Under the pieces are notes generated by a model, which made no database searches, was not told the DNA's origin, and worked only from the letters and a program-made list of their open reading frames with translations. 64,000 nt of DNA from Phytohalomonas tamaricis (GTDB lineage: Bacteria; Pseudomonadota; Gammaproteobacteria; Pseudomonadales; Halomonadaceae): the NCBI RefSeq assembly GCF_003012345.1, contig NZ_PVRV01000021.1:173394-237393 (forward strand), in the 5' to 3' direction. Positions 7,911 to 17,084 of the stretch are shown piece after piece. The position numbers were made by a program, and so were the translations under genes. Each line of letters begins with the position of its first letter. Position 1 is the stretch's first letter.

Positions 7911-9257
7911 TCAGCGGACGCTAGCCGGATCAACGTGGCGGGCGGCGAATATGAGGATACCGGACAGAAGACAGGGTAGCGCACCGAACAGCAGGGCCGC
8001 CCACTGCCAATCGCCGCCAAGGCTCAGGATGGTCGTCGCACCGGCACCGGATAGCAAGGCGCCAATTGGCCCCATCGCGTTGATCAACGCACCCGCTGAG
8101 GCACGCACGCTGGTTGGGAAGCTTTCGCTGATGAAGAACAGCGCCGCCGCGTACGGGCCGATCAGGAAGAACAGGCCAATGCTGTACAGTGTAACCACCG
8201 GCACGAAGGCGCTGGGAGCAAAGAGCATCGCGGCAAAGGCGATACCGCCGCAGATCCAGCCAAGCCCGATGGTGTTGCGTCGTCCAATCTTGTCGCCGAG
8301 CCAGCCATGGGCCAGATAACCGCAGAAGCCAACTAGGTTGGACAGAATCAGGATGACCAGCGAGTTCTCGAACGAAACGTGATGCACGCTGACGATCACC
8401 GACGTGCCCAGCACGCTGAACACCTGAATGGCGAACCAGTTGAGCAGAATGGCACCGCCAAGAATCAACAGCGCTCGCCGTGATGGGCCCTGCAAGGCCC
8501 CCTTCAGGCCGGCATTGCTATGCGATTCGAAATCGATGTTATGGGCCTGGGCCAGGGTACGTGCACCTTTGGTGTCACCCTGCTGCTTGAGACGGGCAAT
8601 TTCGCGATGAAGCTCGAATTGCGGCGTCTCCTTCAGCTTGCGTGCCATGAAGGCGATGACCAGGGAGGGGATCGCAGCGAAGACGAAGCAGCCCTGCCAA
8701 CCGATCAATGGCATCAGGATCGCCGTCAATGCCGCAGCGATTAGCGCCCCCACCGGCCAGCCGCTCTGGACCAGGCTATAGACGAAACCGCGACGTTTTT
8801 GCAATTTGGGATCGTCGCTGGCCGCGTACAGCTCACTTAAATAAGTGGCATTCACGGTCTGTTCGGCGTAGCCGAGCCCGGCGACCGAGCGGATTAGCAC
8901 CAACGGCCCCTTGCCCCAGGCGCCACCGACGGCGGTCAATGCCGAGCAAACAGCGGCACCACCGACCGTGAAGATGATACCTGCACGGCGACCGAGGCGG
9001 TCAACGAACGGCCCCATACCGATCGCGACCACGGCGGTGCCGAGCGCTATCCAGGTTGCCAGTCCGGCTTGAGTGGCTTCGTTCCAGCCGAAGTGCCGCC
9101 CGATCTCGGGCAGCAAGGTTCCGAATAGAATGAAGTCGTAGACAGCAAATACCCATGCAAAGAAGGCGATCCAGGTGGCATAGCGGACACTGGCCGCCGA
9201 TGGTGTCTCGGGACGGAACGTGGCATTCAGTGGAGGAGCAGCATTGTTGTTGTTCAT
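7911..9257 (-). CDS. MFS transporter
   Basis: A 448-aa major facilitator with about 12 hydrophobic segments. After a short cytoplasmic N-terminus, TM1 reads WIAFFAWVFAVYDFILFGTL, and the loop 2-3 signature is GPFVDRLGRRAGI. A central charged loop (about residues 205-255) separates two halves, and DKIGRRNTIG stands in the second half, as expected for metabolite:H+ symporters. The aromatic-rich YDFILFG in TM1 resembles aromatic-acid or sialic-acid type carriers, but the substrate cannot be read. Its position with amidase, imidase and SDR genes makes it the likely importer for the catabolised compound. Confidence 0.9.
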   Translation of the reverse strand: MNNNNAAPPLNATFRPETPSAASVRYATWIAFFAWVFAVYDFILFGTLLPEIGRHFGWNEATQAGLATWIALGTAVVAIGMGPFVDRLGRRAGIIFTVGGAAVCSALTAVGGAWGKGPLVLIRSVAGLGYAEQTVNATYLSELYAASDDPKLQKRRGFVYSLVQSGWPVGALIAAALTAILMPLIGWQGCFVFAAIPSLVIAFMARKLKETPQFELHREIARLKQQGDTKGARTLAQAHNIDFESHSNAGLKGALQGPSRRALLILGGAILLNWFAIQVFSVLGTSVIVSVHHVSFENSLVILILSNLVGFCGYLAHGWLGDKIGRRNTIGLGWICGGIAFAAMLFAPSAFVPVVTLYSIGLFFLIGPYAAALFFISESFPTSVRASAGALINAMGPIGALLSGAGATTILSLGGDWQWAALLFGALPCLLSGILIFAARHVDPASVR

Positions 9258-9290
9258 GGCTTCGGCCTCTAGGTGGTGCGTGGACGCAAA

Positions 9291-10175
9291 TCAGCCGTTA
9301 CGCGGCTGACGCTTGAGGAAGTCATCGGCAATTTCATTCATGGTGACGAAGCGAACGCCCTCATGACTCTGCATGTGCTCGATCAGACGTTCAAGCATCA
9401 AAAGGACCTGGGGGCGACCGGAAACGTCAGGATGAATGGTGATCGGGAAGACAGCGTAATCCATCTCGCGGTAGACCCAGTCGAACTGGTCCCGCCACAT
9501 CTGTTCAATGTCGCGCGGATTGACGAATCCATGGCTATTGGGTGACTTCTTGATGAACATCATCGGCGGCAGGTCGTCGAGGTACCAATTGGCGGGAATC
9601 TCGACCAGATCGGTCTCCTCGCCGCGCTCCAACGGTTTCATCCAAGTGTCGGGATGCTGGCTGTAGTCGATCTTGGTCCACTTGTCGCCGACGCGCACAT
9701 AGTAGGGATGGAAATCGTTGTGCATCAGGCTATGGTCGTACTTGATGCCTTTCTTGAGCAGCAACTCGTTGGTGATCGGACTGAATTCCCACCACGGCGC
9801 GACATAGCCAGTCGGCGGTTTGCCGGCGAGTTGGGTGATCAGCTCGATGCCCCGGTCCAGAATGGCCTCTTCCTGCTCTGGCGTCATCGCGATCGGATTT
9901 TCATGACTGTAGCCGTGCACGCCAAGCTCATGGCCCGCATCGGCCACGGCTTTCATCTGTTCGGGGAAGGTTTCCGCCGAATGGCCGGGTACGAACCAGG
10001 TCGTCTTTAGGCCGTAGCGTTCGAACAGCTTTAGCAGCCGCGGTGCACCCACTTCGCCAGCAAACAGGCCGCGCGAGATGTCGTCCGGCGAATCCTCGCC
10101 GCCGTAAGAACCGAGCCAGCCGGCAACTGCATCGACATCGACACCGATAGAGACGAAAATTTCTTTATTGGCCAT
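9291..10175 (-). CDS. NodB-fold hydrolase, cyclic imide hydrolase (imidase)-like
   Basis: A 294-aa polysaccharide-deacetylase-superfamily protein. It starts [20 protein letters not shown], giving the metal-ligand Asp (D13/D15), with the His pair HGYSH (H87, H91). Known relatives with this N-terminus are H. pylori PgdA and the cyclic imide hydrolases of Pseudomonas, which open succinimide or maleimide-type rings. There is no signal peptide, arguing against a cell-wall substrate. The downstream neighbour of the amidase gene in the operon, it could make half-amides that the amidase then hydrolyses. The alternative is a deacetylase for a small amide. Confidence 0.78.
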   Translation of the reverse strand: MANKEIFVSIGVDVDAVAGWLGSYGGEDSPDDISRGLFAGEVGAPRLLKLFERYGLKTTWFVPGHSAETFPEQMKAVADAGHELGVHGYSHENPIAMTPEQEEAILDRGIELITQLAGKPPTGYVAPWWEFSPITNELLLKKGIKYDHSLMHNDFHPYYVRVGDKWTKIDYSQHPDTWMKPLERGEETDLVEIPANWYLDDLPPMMFIKKSPNSHGFVNPRDIEQMWRDQFDWVYREMDYAVFPITIHPDVSGRPQVLLMLERLIEHMQSHEGVRFVTMNEIADDFLKRQPRNG

Positions 10176-10239
10176 TGTTCATACTCCTTGTCGTGGTGGG
10201 GCGTTTGTTCAGCTTGTTGATTTTCTGCCTTACTGACGT

Positions 10240-11604
10240 CTAGTGCTGAAGCGCGCGCTCGCATGCCAACGCGGTGCGCAATAAACATTCGTCTTCGCCG
10301 CTGGGTGCCGCTATCAGTACACTGGTGGGCAACCCTTGCGTATCGTAACCGCTGGGCATGGCGATGCCGGGCATGTCGAGCAAACTGCCGGGCATCGTCA
10401 GGCGCAGCGTGGCGCTGTTGGTGGCGAAGAAACGTTCGGTATCCTGTTCAAGGGGGGCGAGCGGCGGGGCGACATGACCGACGGTGGGCGTGATGAGAAA
10501 GGCACCGTCCAGCATGGTTCGCATCGCGTCTTTCAGGCGTATGCGCGCCTCCTGAAGATGAAGAAGCGTCGAGGCGCGCAGCTCCCGGGCGCTCTCCAGC
10601 CGTGTCCTGACACGCGGGTCGAGCTCTTCGGCGGCGCTTGTATTGAGCAGCGCCTCGTGAAGCGCGAAGGCTTCGGCGCCGCCGAGCCAGCCGTGCTGGG
10701 CAATCAGGTCCAGAATATCCTGAAAGACCGTGGCTTCGCGCCGTTCGATGATGCCCCCCGCCGCGACGAGCGCTTTGATCGTGCTCTCGAAATTGACGCG
10801 CACCGCCGGTTCGATACGCGAGTCGGCTAATATACCCTCATCGACCAAGAAGCGCCGGCCGGACAGCGATACGGTGCCGAGTTCATGGCCGATCTGGCCA
10901 CGTAGTAGCGCGTCAAAGGCGATGACGTCGCGTACGCTGCGAGCGAAGGGACCCATGGTGTCAAGGGAGCGTGCAAGCGGAAAGACCCTATCATGACAGT
11001 AGCGATGGGCGCTGGCGCGATAGCCGACCAGACCGTTGAAAGCTGCGGGCACTCGGATCGAACCGGCGGTATCGGTCCCCATCGCCAAAGGTGCAAGGCC
11101 GGTAGCGACTGCAACGGCGGAACCGGACGAGGAGCCGCCGGGTATCCGCGGCTCATGCGTGTCGAATGGGTTGGTCGGCGTGCCGAAGTGTGGATTGAGG
11201 CCGAGCCCTGAGTAGGCAAATTCGCTCAAGTTGGTCTTGCCGAGACAGATCATTCCGGCACGCGACGCCTGGGTCACGAGCGGCGCGTCACGTTCAGCGG
11301 GAGCGCTGTCGCGGCGCAGGGCGGCGCCCGCGGTCGTGACATGCCCGGCAACATCGTAGAGATCCTTCCAGGCGACAGGCACCCCATCTAGGACGCTCAG
11401 CGGTTGGCCGGCCCGCCAGCGTGCCGAGGAGGCAGCAGCTTCACGCAGAGCGCGATCGGCGGTCAGAGATATGAAGACATGCGGAGCCGCACCGGCGCGT
11501 TCGAGCGCATCCTGTACGACTTCTGCAGGGGTACAGTGCTGCAGGCGATAGGCATCGGCGAGCGCAGAAGCGTCGCGGAATGGAAACGAATCCGTCATCG
11601 TCAT
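10240..11604 (-). CDS. Amidase (amidase signature family)
   Basis: A 454-aa amidase-signature enzyme. The catalytic triad is readable: Lys80 in VPVAWKDLYD, the cis-Ser region GGSSSGSAVA (around S158/S159) and the nucleophile Ser182 in GTDTAGSIRVPA. No signal peptide, so cytoplasmic. It is the first gene of the long minus-strand operon that ends with the solute-binding-like gene, and is divergent from the GntR-type regulator across 341 bp. With the imidase-like enzyme next to it, the simplest model is hydrolysis of the half-amide from ring opening to a dicarboxylate and ammonia. Start at 11604; an in-frame ATG two codons later is possible. Confidence 0.92.
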   Translation of the reverse strand: MTMTDSFPFRDASALADAYRLQHCTPAEVVQDALERAGAAPHVFISLTADRALREAAASSARWRAGQPLSVLDGVPVAWKDLYDVAGHVTTAGAALRRDSAPAERDAPLVTQASRAGMICLGKTNLSEFAYSGLGLNPHFGTPTNPFDTHEPRIPGGSSSGSAVAVATGLAPLAMGTDTAGSIRVPAAFNGLVGYRASAHRYCHDRVFPLARSLDTMGPFARSVRDVIAFDALLRGQIGHELGTVSLSGRRFLVDEGILADSRIEPAVRVNFESTIKALVAAGGIIERREATVFQDILDLIAQHGWLGGAEAFALHEALLNTSAAEELDPRVRTRLESARELRASTLLHLQEARIRLKDAMRTMLDGAFLITPTVGHVAPPLAPLEQDTERFFATNSATLRLTMPGSLLDMPGIAMPSGYDTQGLPTSVLIAAPSGEDECLLRTALACERALQH

Positions 11605-11945
11605 AGTCCGGCCTTGTGATTGTTGTGCCGCATCAAAAGACTTTCAGAGCCTAGTACTGTCTACGCTATCAAGAATGGCTTTTTTATAAAATAGTCATTT
11701 GAAAAAAGATTAATATTCTCTCGAATTACTGAGAAGACGCTCGTTCTCTCGTTAAGAATAAGCTAAATCACAAAATTTAAGGTTTGCTGGGCTTTTATAT
11801 AGGTTAATAGGCTGAAAGGTATAGAAGCGGAACAGTTATAAGTCGTATATTGTGTAAAAAAATACAATTACATGACTTTACAAAACTCGTTTGGGTTATC
11901 ATCACAATTCTTATTTTTCAGACCTGCCGTGGAGTTAGCGTCACC
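11605..11945. promoter_or_regulatory. Divergent intergenic region, amidase operon / GntR regulator
   Basis: A 341-bp A+T-rich gap between two divergent starts, expected to hold both promoters and the operator of the GntR-type regulator. I see no convincing complete promoter or palindrome by eye. The open frame upstream of the regulator's ATG (from 11850) is hydrophobic and not regulator-like, so I treat it as leader. Confidence 0.4.
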
Positions 11946-12953
11946 ATGAAGGCTCGTCCTTTAAAACCAGGCGAGGAGCCTCGTAATGCTCGTTATGCAG
12001 TCATCTTTCATGTCATCAAAGAAGCGATCGCTTGTGGCTCGATTGAAGCTGGGCTCGTGCTACTGGAGCAGCCTTTGGCTATATTGTTTGGAACCAGTCG
12101 TGCCCCTGTAAGAAAGGCGCTCGACATGCTGTTCGAAGAGGGGCTGATTGTTCGCTTCGAGGGGCGTGGTTATCTAGTCTCTGGTGCAGTACAGGATAAT
12201 GTGCCGCAGCGTCGCGCCATCACCCGGGCCATGCTGGGCCTTGAGAAGGCTGAGCCGTTGATAGATATGCGTTCCGCAGGTGAACGCATTTATAGTGAAA
12301 TTGCCAATGTCCTCTCGACCTGTATGGTATTTGGGCATTATCAGGTCAATGAGCAGCGAGCCTGCGAATTCTACGAGGTCAGCCGTCATTCTGTACGTGA
12401 AGCCCTGATGCGTCTACATGATCGTGGCCTAGTCGAAAAGGTGCCATATTCGCAGTGGACTACCGGGCCGCTTACAGCGAAGGAAGTCAAAGAAGACTAT
12501 GAAATGAGATGTTTGCTTGAGCCGCAAGCTTTACGTCAGGCGGCACCTTTTCTGTCGCAAAACATGTTATGGCGAATGTTAAAGGACATTGAGCAGCTAC
12601 GTCAGACGGAGCACTTTGATCTTGCCATGCTCGATCAGATTGAAGATAGCTTGCATCAACAGTGTCTGGCTGCCTCCCCCAATCGCCGCATGCTAGCCTC
12701 GATTCGTCAGGTACAAATGCCCCTTACAATTAATCGGCTATTTTATGGCACACTGGGAATATGGCCAGACGATGCGTCGTTGCGTGAACATCGTTTGGTA
12801 CTCGAATTATTATTGGATGGCCAAGTTGATGCAGCAGTCGTTAGTTTACAGACTCATCTTGAGCGAGCTAGTGAGAGGACTCTGGCAAGGATAAAAGCAA
12901 TGTCGGTTTTTCCTGAGCCAGAAGTGCCGGATTATATGCTCAAACTGAGTTAA
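11946..12953 (+). CDS. GntR-family regulator with two HTH domains and FCD-type C-terminus
   Basis: A 335-aa regulator. I start at MKARPLKPGEEPRNARYAVI. A first winged HTH is visible at residues 15-75 (LAILFGTSRAPVRKALDMLFEEGLI), and a second GntR HTH at about 115-175 (ACEFYEVSRHSVREALMRLH, then RGLVEKV). An all-helical FCD-like effector domain follows (CLLEPQALRQAAPF, LHQQCLAASPNRRML, EHRLVLELLLDG). Most GntR/FadR proteins have one HTH; this one has two in tandem and is correspondingly longer. It is divergent from the amidase operon, its most likely target, with an acid product as a plausible ligand. Confidence 0.85.
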   Translation: MKARPLKPGEEPRNARYAVIFHVIKEAIACGSIEAGLVLLEQPLAILFGTSRAPVRKALDMLFEEGLIVRFEGRGYLVSGAVQDNVPQRRAITRAMLGLEKAEPLIDMRSAGERIYSEIANVLSTCMVFGHYQVNEQRACEFYEVSRHSVREALMRLHDRGLVEKVPYSQWTTGPLTAKEVKEDYEMRCLLEPQALRQAAPFLSQNMLWRMLKDIEQLRQTEHFDLAMLDQIEDSLHQQCLAASPNRRMLASIRQVQMPLTINRLFYGTLGIWPDDASLREHRLVLELLLDGQVDAAVVSLQTHLERASERTLARIKAMSVFPEPEVPDYMLKLS

Positions 12954-13111
12954 AATTGACTGCTCCCGCCCTGAAGAGAGGGTCGCGAAAGGGGCCTGAG
13001 TCGTAAGATGAGCTCTCGCTCGCCTAAGCGCTTACAGTGTCGCTAGTATATATGGTCACGCCTGACAATAGGCAATTTATGAATCTTGCCCAGCAACAGT
13101 GGATACCCCGT

Positions 13112-13346
13112 TAAGGCAGTACACTGAGACGAGGTGGCCCATGGCAGGGAGGCAACTTTGATGTGCTGACCTGGCACAACCTCAAGTGCAGCATGGGCGC
13201 CAAGGTCATGTGCTACGATAATGCCTGTGCCGAGAGCTTGCTCACAGCTTCAAGAACGAGGCAATCCATGGCGAACGGTTTGAGTTCCGGGAATCCATAC
13301 AGCGCAGCGCTGGTACAGTCCCATCGGATGACTAGCTCAGATTTTT
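13112..13346 (+). pseudogene. IS3-family transposase fragment (frameshifted)
   Basis: The stretch encodes KVMCYDNACAESL, the DNxxxES region of IS3-family integrase cores, and after a frameshift continues with FKNEAIHGERFE and RESIQRS. Everything upstream of the catalytic centre and the C-terminus is missing. It is a dead IS scrap marking the left edge of the accessory region. Confidence 0.75.
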
Positions 13347-14245
13347 AGCACTCCGGAGCCTCTCCGGAGTGCTAGCCGCTCGCGTTATCGCCAGTGCCGA
13401 TCAACGTACCACCGTATCGGAGGGTAGGTGGCCGGCGCCACCAGTAGGATGCTTAGTGGTGCGATAGTCAGCGCCGCCAATTGCACCGCTAGAAACATTA
13501 CTATACAGGCCAACAATTGCCCCGGAGTTCCTCGCGGTATCGGTTATACGCGATCAATATCCCCGTCGTTAATACTCTAATGTAGTAAATGTTTCGCGGC
13601 AATTGGTAAAAAAACCTTAAAAATCATGCGCATAAATAAAAACAGTAGCAGCGTGTATATAATAAGCGCCAGGGATGATTTTAGAATTAATTGAGTGTTA
13701 ATATTTTTTATGATTACCTCCAGTGGGAGGTCAAAATTTAAACTAGGCAAACTAAGAAATCACGGTATTTATAATAAATGTTTATTAATAATTTCAACTA
13801 CTCGTATTTAAAATTTCATTTATAATAAATAACAATCAATTTACATATAATAAAATTATTACTTATCCCCTCTACATATATCGCCGATCCTGCCGGTAAA
13901 CGGTTAACTACAGTGTTTGCGGACCAGTCAGTATTAAACGAGTGAAGCCACGGGTTCTTCAAACATATATTGTATATGAATATATTTATTAAAATGCCCA
14001 CGCGAGAATTAAGTTCCATGAAGAATTCGTGCGCAAGATCAACCTCGTTAGATCCTACAGTGATGCTCATCAACGAATTGTGAATGCTGGTAGCTCCTCC
14101 CATCGCGTCGTCCAAAGTGGCAATCTTGCTCTGCCAGGCAGCATTGTCGCGATGTGGCTGGCCCAGGCTGATGTCACCTCTCCTGCAAAATAAAATCGTT
14201 GGCGCCCCATATGTTCTTGACTTATAAATTCCTACGCATGTTATC
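13347..14245. other. Gene-poor, partly A+T-rich stretch with relic sequence
   Basis: No intact gene seen. On the minus strand 13410-13550 a hydrophobic segment (LAVQLAALTIAPLSILLVAP) ends in a charged tail and stop, like the C-terminus of a membrane protein, but its upstream frame is interrupted. 13560-14100 is very A+T-rich with only short frames. A minus-strand frame at 13816-14115 vaguely resembles flagellar hook/rod protein C-termini (GSNEVDLAHEF) but is too degraded to call. Confidence 0.4.
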
Positions 14246-14322
14246 TGTCCTATGTCCTATGTCCTATGTCCTATGTCCTATGTCCTATGTCCTATGTCCT
14301 ATGTCCTATGTCCTATGTCCTA
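14246..14322 (+). repeat. Tandem heptamer array, 11 x TGTCCTA
   Basis: Eleven perfect copies of TGTCCTA run without interruption, and the last copy continues into GGACA, making the palindrome TGTCCTAGGACA. The array ends 21 bp before the ATG of the HTH gene at 14344. Seven is not a multiple of three, so a gain or loss of one copy changes the frame of any ORF starting inside it and shifts upstream promoter spacing. The array therefore has the form of a contingency (phase-variation) repeat. Confidence 0.95.
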
Positions 14323-14343
14323 GGACACAGGACTAGGGGGCAC

Positions 14344-15009
14344 ATGAAAAGTCAAGATATTGGTGTGCTGCTGCAGCTGGTGGTATCACTCAAGAACAGA
14401 GAAGCCAATGACCATTACTGGCTCTCCAGTAGGGCTTTGGCTACGATGCCGAATGATTGGCGGGACTGGATAAAAGATGACGAGGATAATCTCTCACACC
14501 AAGGGGTACCCAGCTCTTCCTTGAATGACCAATGGCGTGCCCGTTACAGTGTGAGGTCTCTAGCCTTAGAGACTGGCATTAGCAAAAGCCAAGTCAGCCT
14601 TTCTTTGAATCGTTGTATGGAAATCGGATTGATCCGGAAGGATCGTAAAACCGGTTTACCTCGCACGAATACCCAAGCGCTCTATAATTTTATCGTCCAT
14701 GGTCTGCGCTATGTCTACCCCACCCGGCCTAGCGAGATCACCCGCGGCATTGCTACTGCTTTCGCTGCACCTGTGTTAGACAATCGCTTGTTCAGTGCAG
14801 GCGAATGGCCGCTTGTGTGGCCAGATGCTCGTGGCAACACTAAAGGGCAAGCTATCGAACCTCTGTTCAATAGCGCGCCCCATGCAGTACGCCGCGATCC
14901 TGACATGTACGCCATGCTAGCCTTGCTAGATGCTATCCGTATTGGCCAGCCCCGCGAAAGCCAACTCGCTGCTAAACTGCTGGCCGGCCACTTGGGAATA
15001 ACACCATGA
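14344..15009 (+). CDS. MarR-like winged-HTH protein, likely antitoxin-type partner
   Basis: A 221-aa protein. The HTH is at about residues 60-110 (YSVRSLALETGISKSQVSLS, NRCMEIGLIRKDRKTG). The C-terminal half carries ITRGIATAFAAPVLD, WPDARGNTKGQAIEPL and AVRRDPDMYAMLALLDAIR. I recall this layout from conserved gene pairs in which the second gene encodes an AbiEii-like nucleotidyltransferase. ATG 14344 has AGGGGG just upstream; a longer frame begins inside the heptamer array at 14266 and would add a repeat-encoded leader. Its stop overlaps the next ATG as ATGA, but that partner is cut after 17 codons. Function beyond DNA binding is inferred. Confidence 0.75.
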   Translation: MKSQDIGVLLQLVVSLKNREANDHYWLSSRALATMPNDWRDWIKDDEDNLSHQGVPSSSLNDQWRARYSVRSLALETGISKSQVSLSLNRCMEIGLIRKDRKTGLPRTNTQALYNFIVHGLRYVYPTRPSEITRGIATAFAAPVLDNRLFSAGEWPLVWPDARGNTKGQAIEPLFNSAPHAVRRDPDMYAMLALLDAIRIGQPRESQLAAKLLAGHLGITP

Positions 15010-15059
15010 GTCTATTCGACGATCAATGCGCCATGCTGCGCACTGTAGCTGATCCTTAG
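15006..15059 (+). pseudogene. 5' stub of partner gene (possible nucleotidyltransferase-type toxin)
   Basis: Translationally coupled to the HTH gene (ATGA), it reads MSLFDDQCAMLRTVADP and then stops exactly where sequence matching glucose dehydrogenase begins. The opening resembles nucleotidyltransferase-domain proteins paired with this HTH family. The rest of the gene is lost, so the HTH protein is an orphan. Confidence 0.55.
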
Positions 15060-15719
15060 GGCCCGAGATTCGCGCACATTACGCCACCGAGCCTTGAGAA
15101 GCCATGGATCGAATATCCCGGTTACTACGGCGGCAACGATTGGGGTAGCGCTTCGGTGGATACTCAACGCAATATCCTGGTCGCTAACTATAGCGATACG
15201 GTCAACTATTCACAATTGCTGACACGCGAGCAGGCCGAAGAACACGGCCTGGCTCCGCTAGGGGCACCGGGCGGCTCCTCCGACTCGCATGGTGCCGCGC
15301 CTCAGGCGGGCACGCCTTATGGCGTGGATATTAATGCTGGCTGGCGCAACCCAACTGATGTGTTATGCAACCAGCCACCTTATGGCGGCATTATGGCTAT
15401 CGACATGAATACCCGGGAAGGGCTATGGGACGTTCCTCTGGGTACCGCCCGCAAGAATGGCTCCTTTGGCATTCCGACCTATCTGCCGCTGAAGATTGGC
15501 ACACCCAACAACGGCGGTTCGGTGGTCACCGCAGGCGGATTGATCTTTATTGCTGCGGCAACCGATGATCTGATCCGCGCCATTGATATCGATACCGGCG
15601 AGACGGCATGGCAGCACGAGCTGCCTGCTGGCGGACACAGGTCTCTAATGGGCAAGATTGAGAAAAAGATGATGGCAGAAGCATTCGTAACCGAAGTCGA
15701 TAGGGGGCTGAGCTATTGA
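15060..15719 (+). pseudogene. gcd: PQQ-dependent glucose dehydrogenase, C-terminal fragment
   Basis: A 220-codon open stretch with no own start. It reads PSLEKPWIEYPGYYGGNDWG, NILVANYSDTVNYSQLLTRE, then LPLKIGTPNNGGSVVTAGGL and IDIDTGETAWQHELPAGGH, all characteristic of membrane-bound quinoprotein glucose dehydrogenase near its C-terminus. After LPAGGH the expected final residues are replaced by unrelated sequence (RSLMGKIEKKMM...), so both ends are rearranged. The 5' junction at 15059/15060 is fused to the truncated toxin-like gene. The upstream part of the dehydrogenase is not in this window. Not functional. Confidence 0.85.
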
Positions 15720-16805
15720 AGCTCTGCCAGCAGCTGCAGTCCAAAAAGGATGAGGTGGGTCGTCCAGCACCGTTTTCCATCGGCAAGAGCAAAACGCTTG
15801 ACCAGTTCGCGGAGCTGGGACTAGAAGGTTCTGTGTGGTCAGCAAGGAGCGCCGGTCGTAAAACAACGATTTGATCTATGAAGGCAACCATTTGGTGAGA
15901 GATGCTCCGAAAGGGACCCTGTAGCATCGGCTGTCAACGTTGCCTGTATGATCACAAACCACAGCCACAAAAATCTAAGGAAAGTTTACCTATCTTCGCA
16001 GATGTGCCGCTTATTCAATGGCTAGATAAGCCTGTTGGATGAGAGCAATTCTAATGTCGGTACCTGCCCCACACGTAAACGTGCTAACCATGCCCTATCT
16101 AAACACGAAGGGGATATTGTTGGCGGACTTGCAGTGTCTGTAGCTGTGAAGTTTTCGTCAAGCGCGCGTCGATTGCGATTTTCGATGAATACGGTTGCAA
16201 GATCGGTGAGCACACGGGTGAATTCGTATGTCGTCAGCTCGTCGATCCTCTCGGGCAGAGCCAAGGCTTCGAGCGGATTCTTGATGGCAGCATCCCAGCA
16301 AGAAGCCTGGTGACAAATATGTCACCCGCGGTGCCAACACGGCGGGGTTCACGCCGATCGGCTTCGATGTCCGCGATATACTGGCCTTCAGCAGCGATCT
16401 CGTTATGTGTGCCGGCCTTGCTGACGATTACCGAATCCGGCAGGAGTAATGGTTTTTGACACAGCTCTGTTCCTCGAACGATAAAGTATATTGCGTTTCC
16501 TGTTGCCCGCTGACAGAAATCTTTTGGGGTCGCGTGTATTAATGAAATAGGGGATATAGTGCTTAATATCTGCAATTCATAATTGTAAAGCCGTCAGGAC
16601 GCCTTTGTTATCTTTATACTAGTATTTTGTTTGACAGTGTCGGGAAAAGCATGACATGATGACTTCAGTTGGTTAGCAAGTCGCATATCGTCAGTTGTAC
16701 TCGAGTCCTTCGGTAGCCTGGTTATATCCCCCTTGTTTTTCCCACTATATCTGGGGTAGTACCCGGCAACTTTTATATAGCGCTTCGTGCGCAAGGATAT
16801 CAAAT
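15720..16805. other. No intact gene; degraded coding sequence
   Basis: About 1.1 kb without a credible gene. Plus-strand 15720-15870 (GRPAPFSIGKSKTLDQFAEL) and minus-strand 16022-16465 (ADIEADRREPRRVG, then in another frame LPERIDELTTYEFTRVLTDL) look like former coding DNA broken by frameshifts; I do not recognise either. The last 200 bp should hold the promoter and long leader of the cold-shock gene. Confidence 0.45.
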
Positions 16806-17009
16806 ATGACAACTGGCACAGTTAAGTGGTTTAACGACGCTAAAGGTTTCGGCTTCATTTCTCCTGCTGACGGCGGCGACGACTTGTTTGCCCATTTCTC
16901 CGAAATTAAGGCTGAAGGCTTCAAATCCCTGCAGGAAGGTCAGCAGGTTTCTTTTGACGTAACCCAGGGCAAGAAAGGCCTTCAGGCCGCTAATATCCAA
17001 CCCGCCTAA
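16806..17009 (+). CDS. Cold-shock protein (CspA family)
   Basis: A 67-aa single cold-shock domain, full length. The RNA-binding motifs RNP1 (KGFGFI) and RNP2 (DLFAHF) are both present in the standard places, and the protein starts [20 protein letters not shown]. Family members bind single-stranded RNA and DNA and prevent or melt secondary structure. The gene stands alone, with a strong terminator 40 bp downstream. The ATG at 16806 follows a longer open frame that lacks any cold-shock character. This intact gene surrounded by debris suggests it belongs to the ancestral chromosome. Confidence 0.97.
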   Translation: MTTGTVKWFNDAKGFGFISPADGGDDLFAHFSEIKAEGFKSLQEGQQVSFDVTQGKKGLQAANIQPA

Positions 17010-17047
17010 CTTACAGTTAGTCTGCGTTTTCGAGCCGTAAGGCTTCG

Positions 17048-17084
17048 AGCACCAAGGCCCGTTTATGCGGGCCTTGGTGCTTTT
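17048..17084 (+). terminator. Rho-independent terminator of the cold-shock gene
   Basis: AGCACCAAGGCCCG pairs perfectly with CGGGCCTTGGTGCT around a 6-nt loop, giving a 14-bp stem followed by TTT. It lies 38 bp after the cold-shock stop codon. Confidence 0.93.

Noticed and set aside
13816-14115. Minus-strand 99-aa ORF with a flagellar hook/rod-like stretch
   Set aside because: Only about a dozen residues resemble the family; there is no ribosome site, the rest is A+T-driven sequence, and no flagellar genes are near.
14246-14322. Short regular repeat that could be taken for a CRISPR array
   Set aside because: Units are 7 bp, contiguous and without spacers, and no cas genes are in the window. 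It is a simple tandem repeat.
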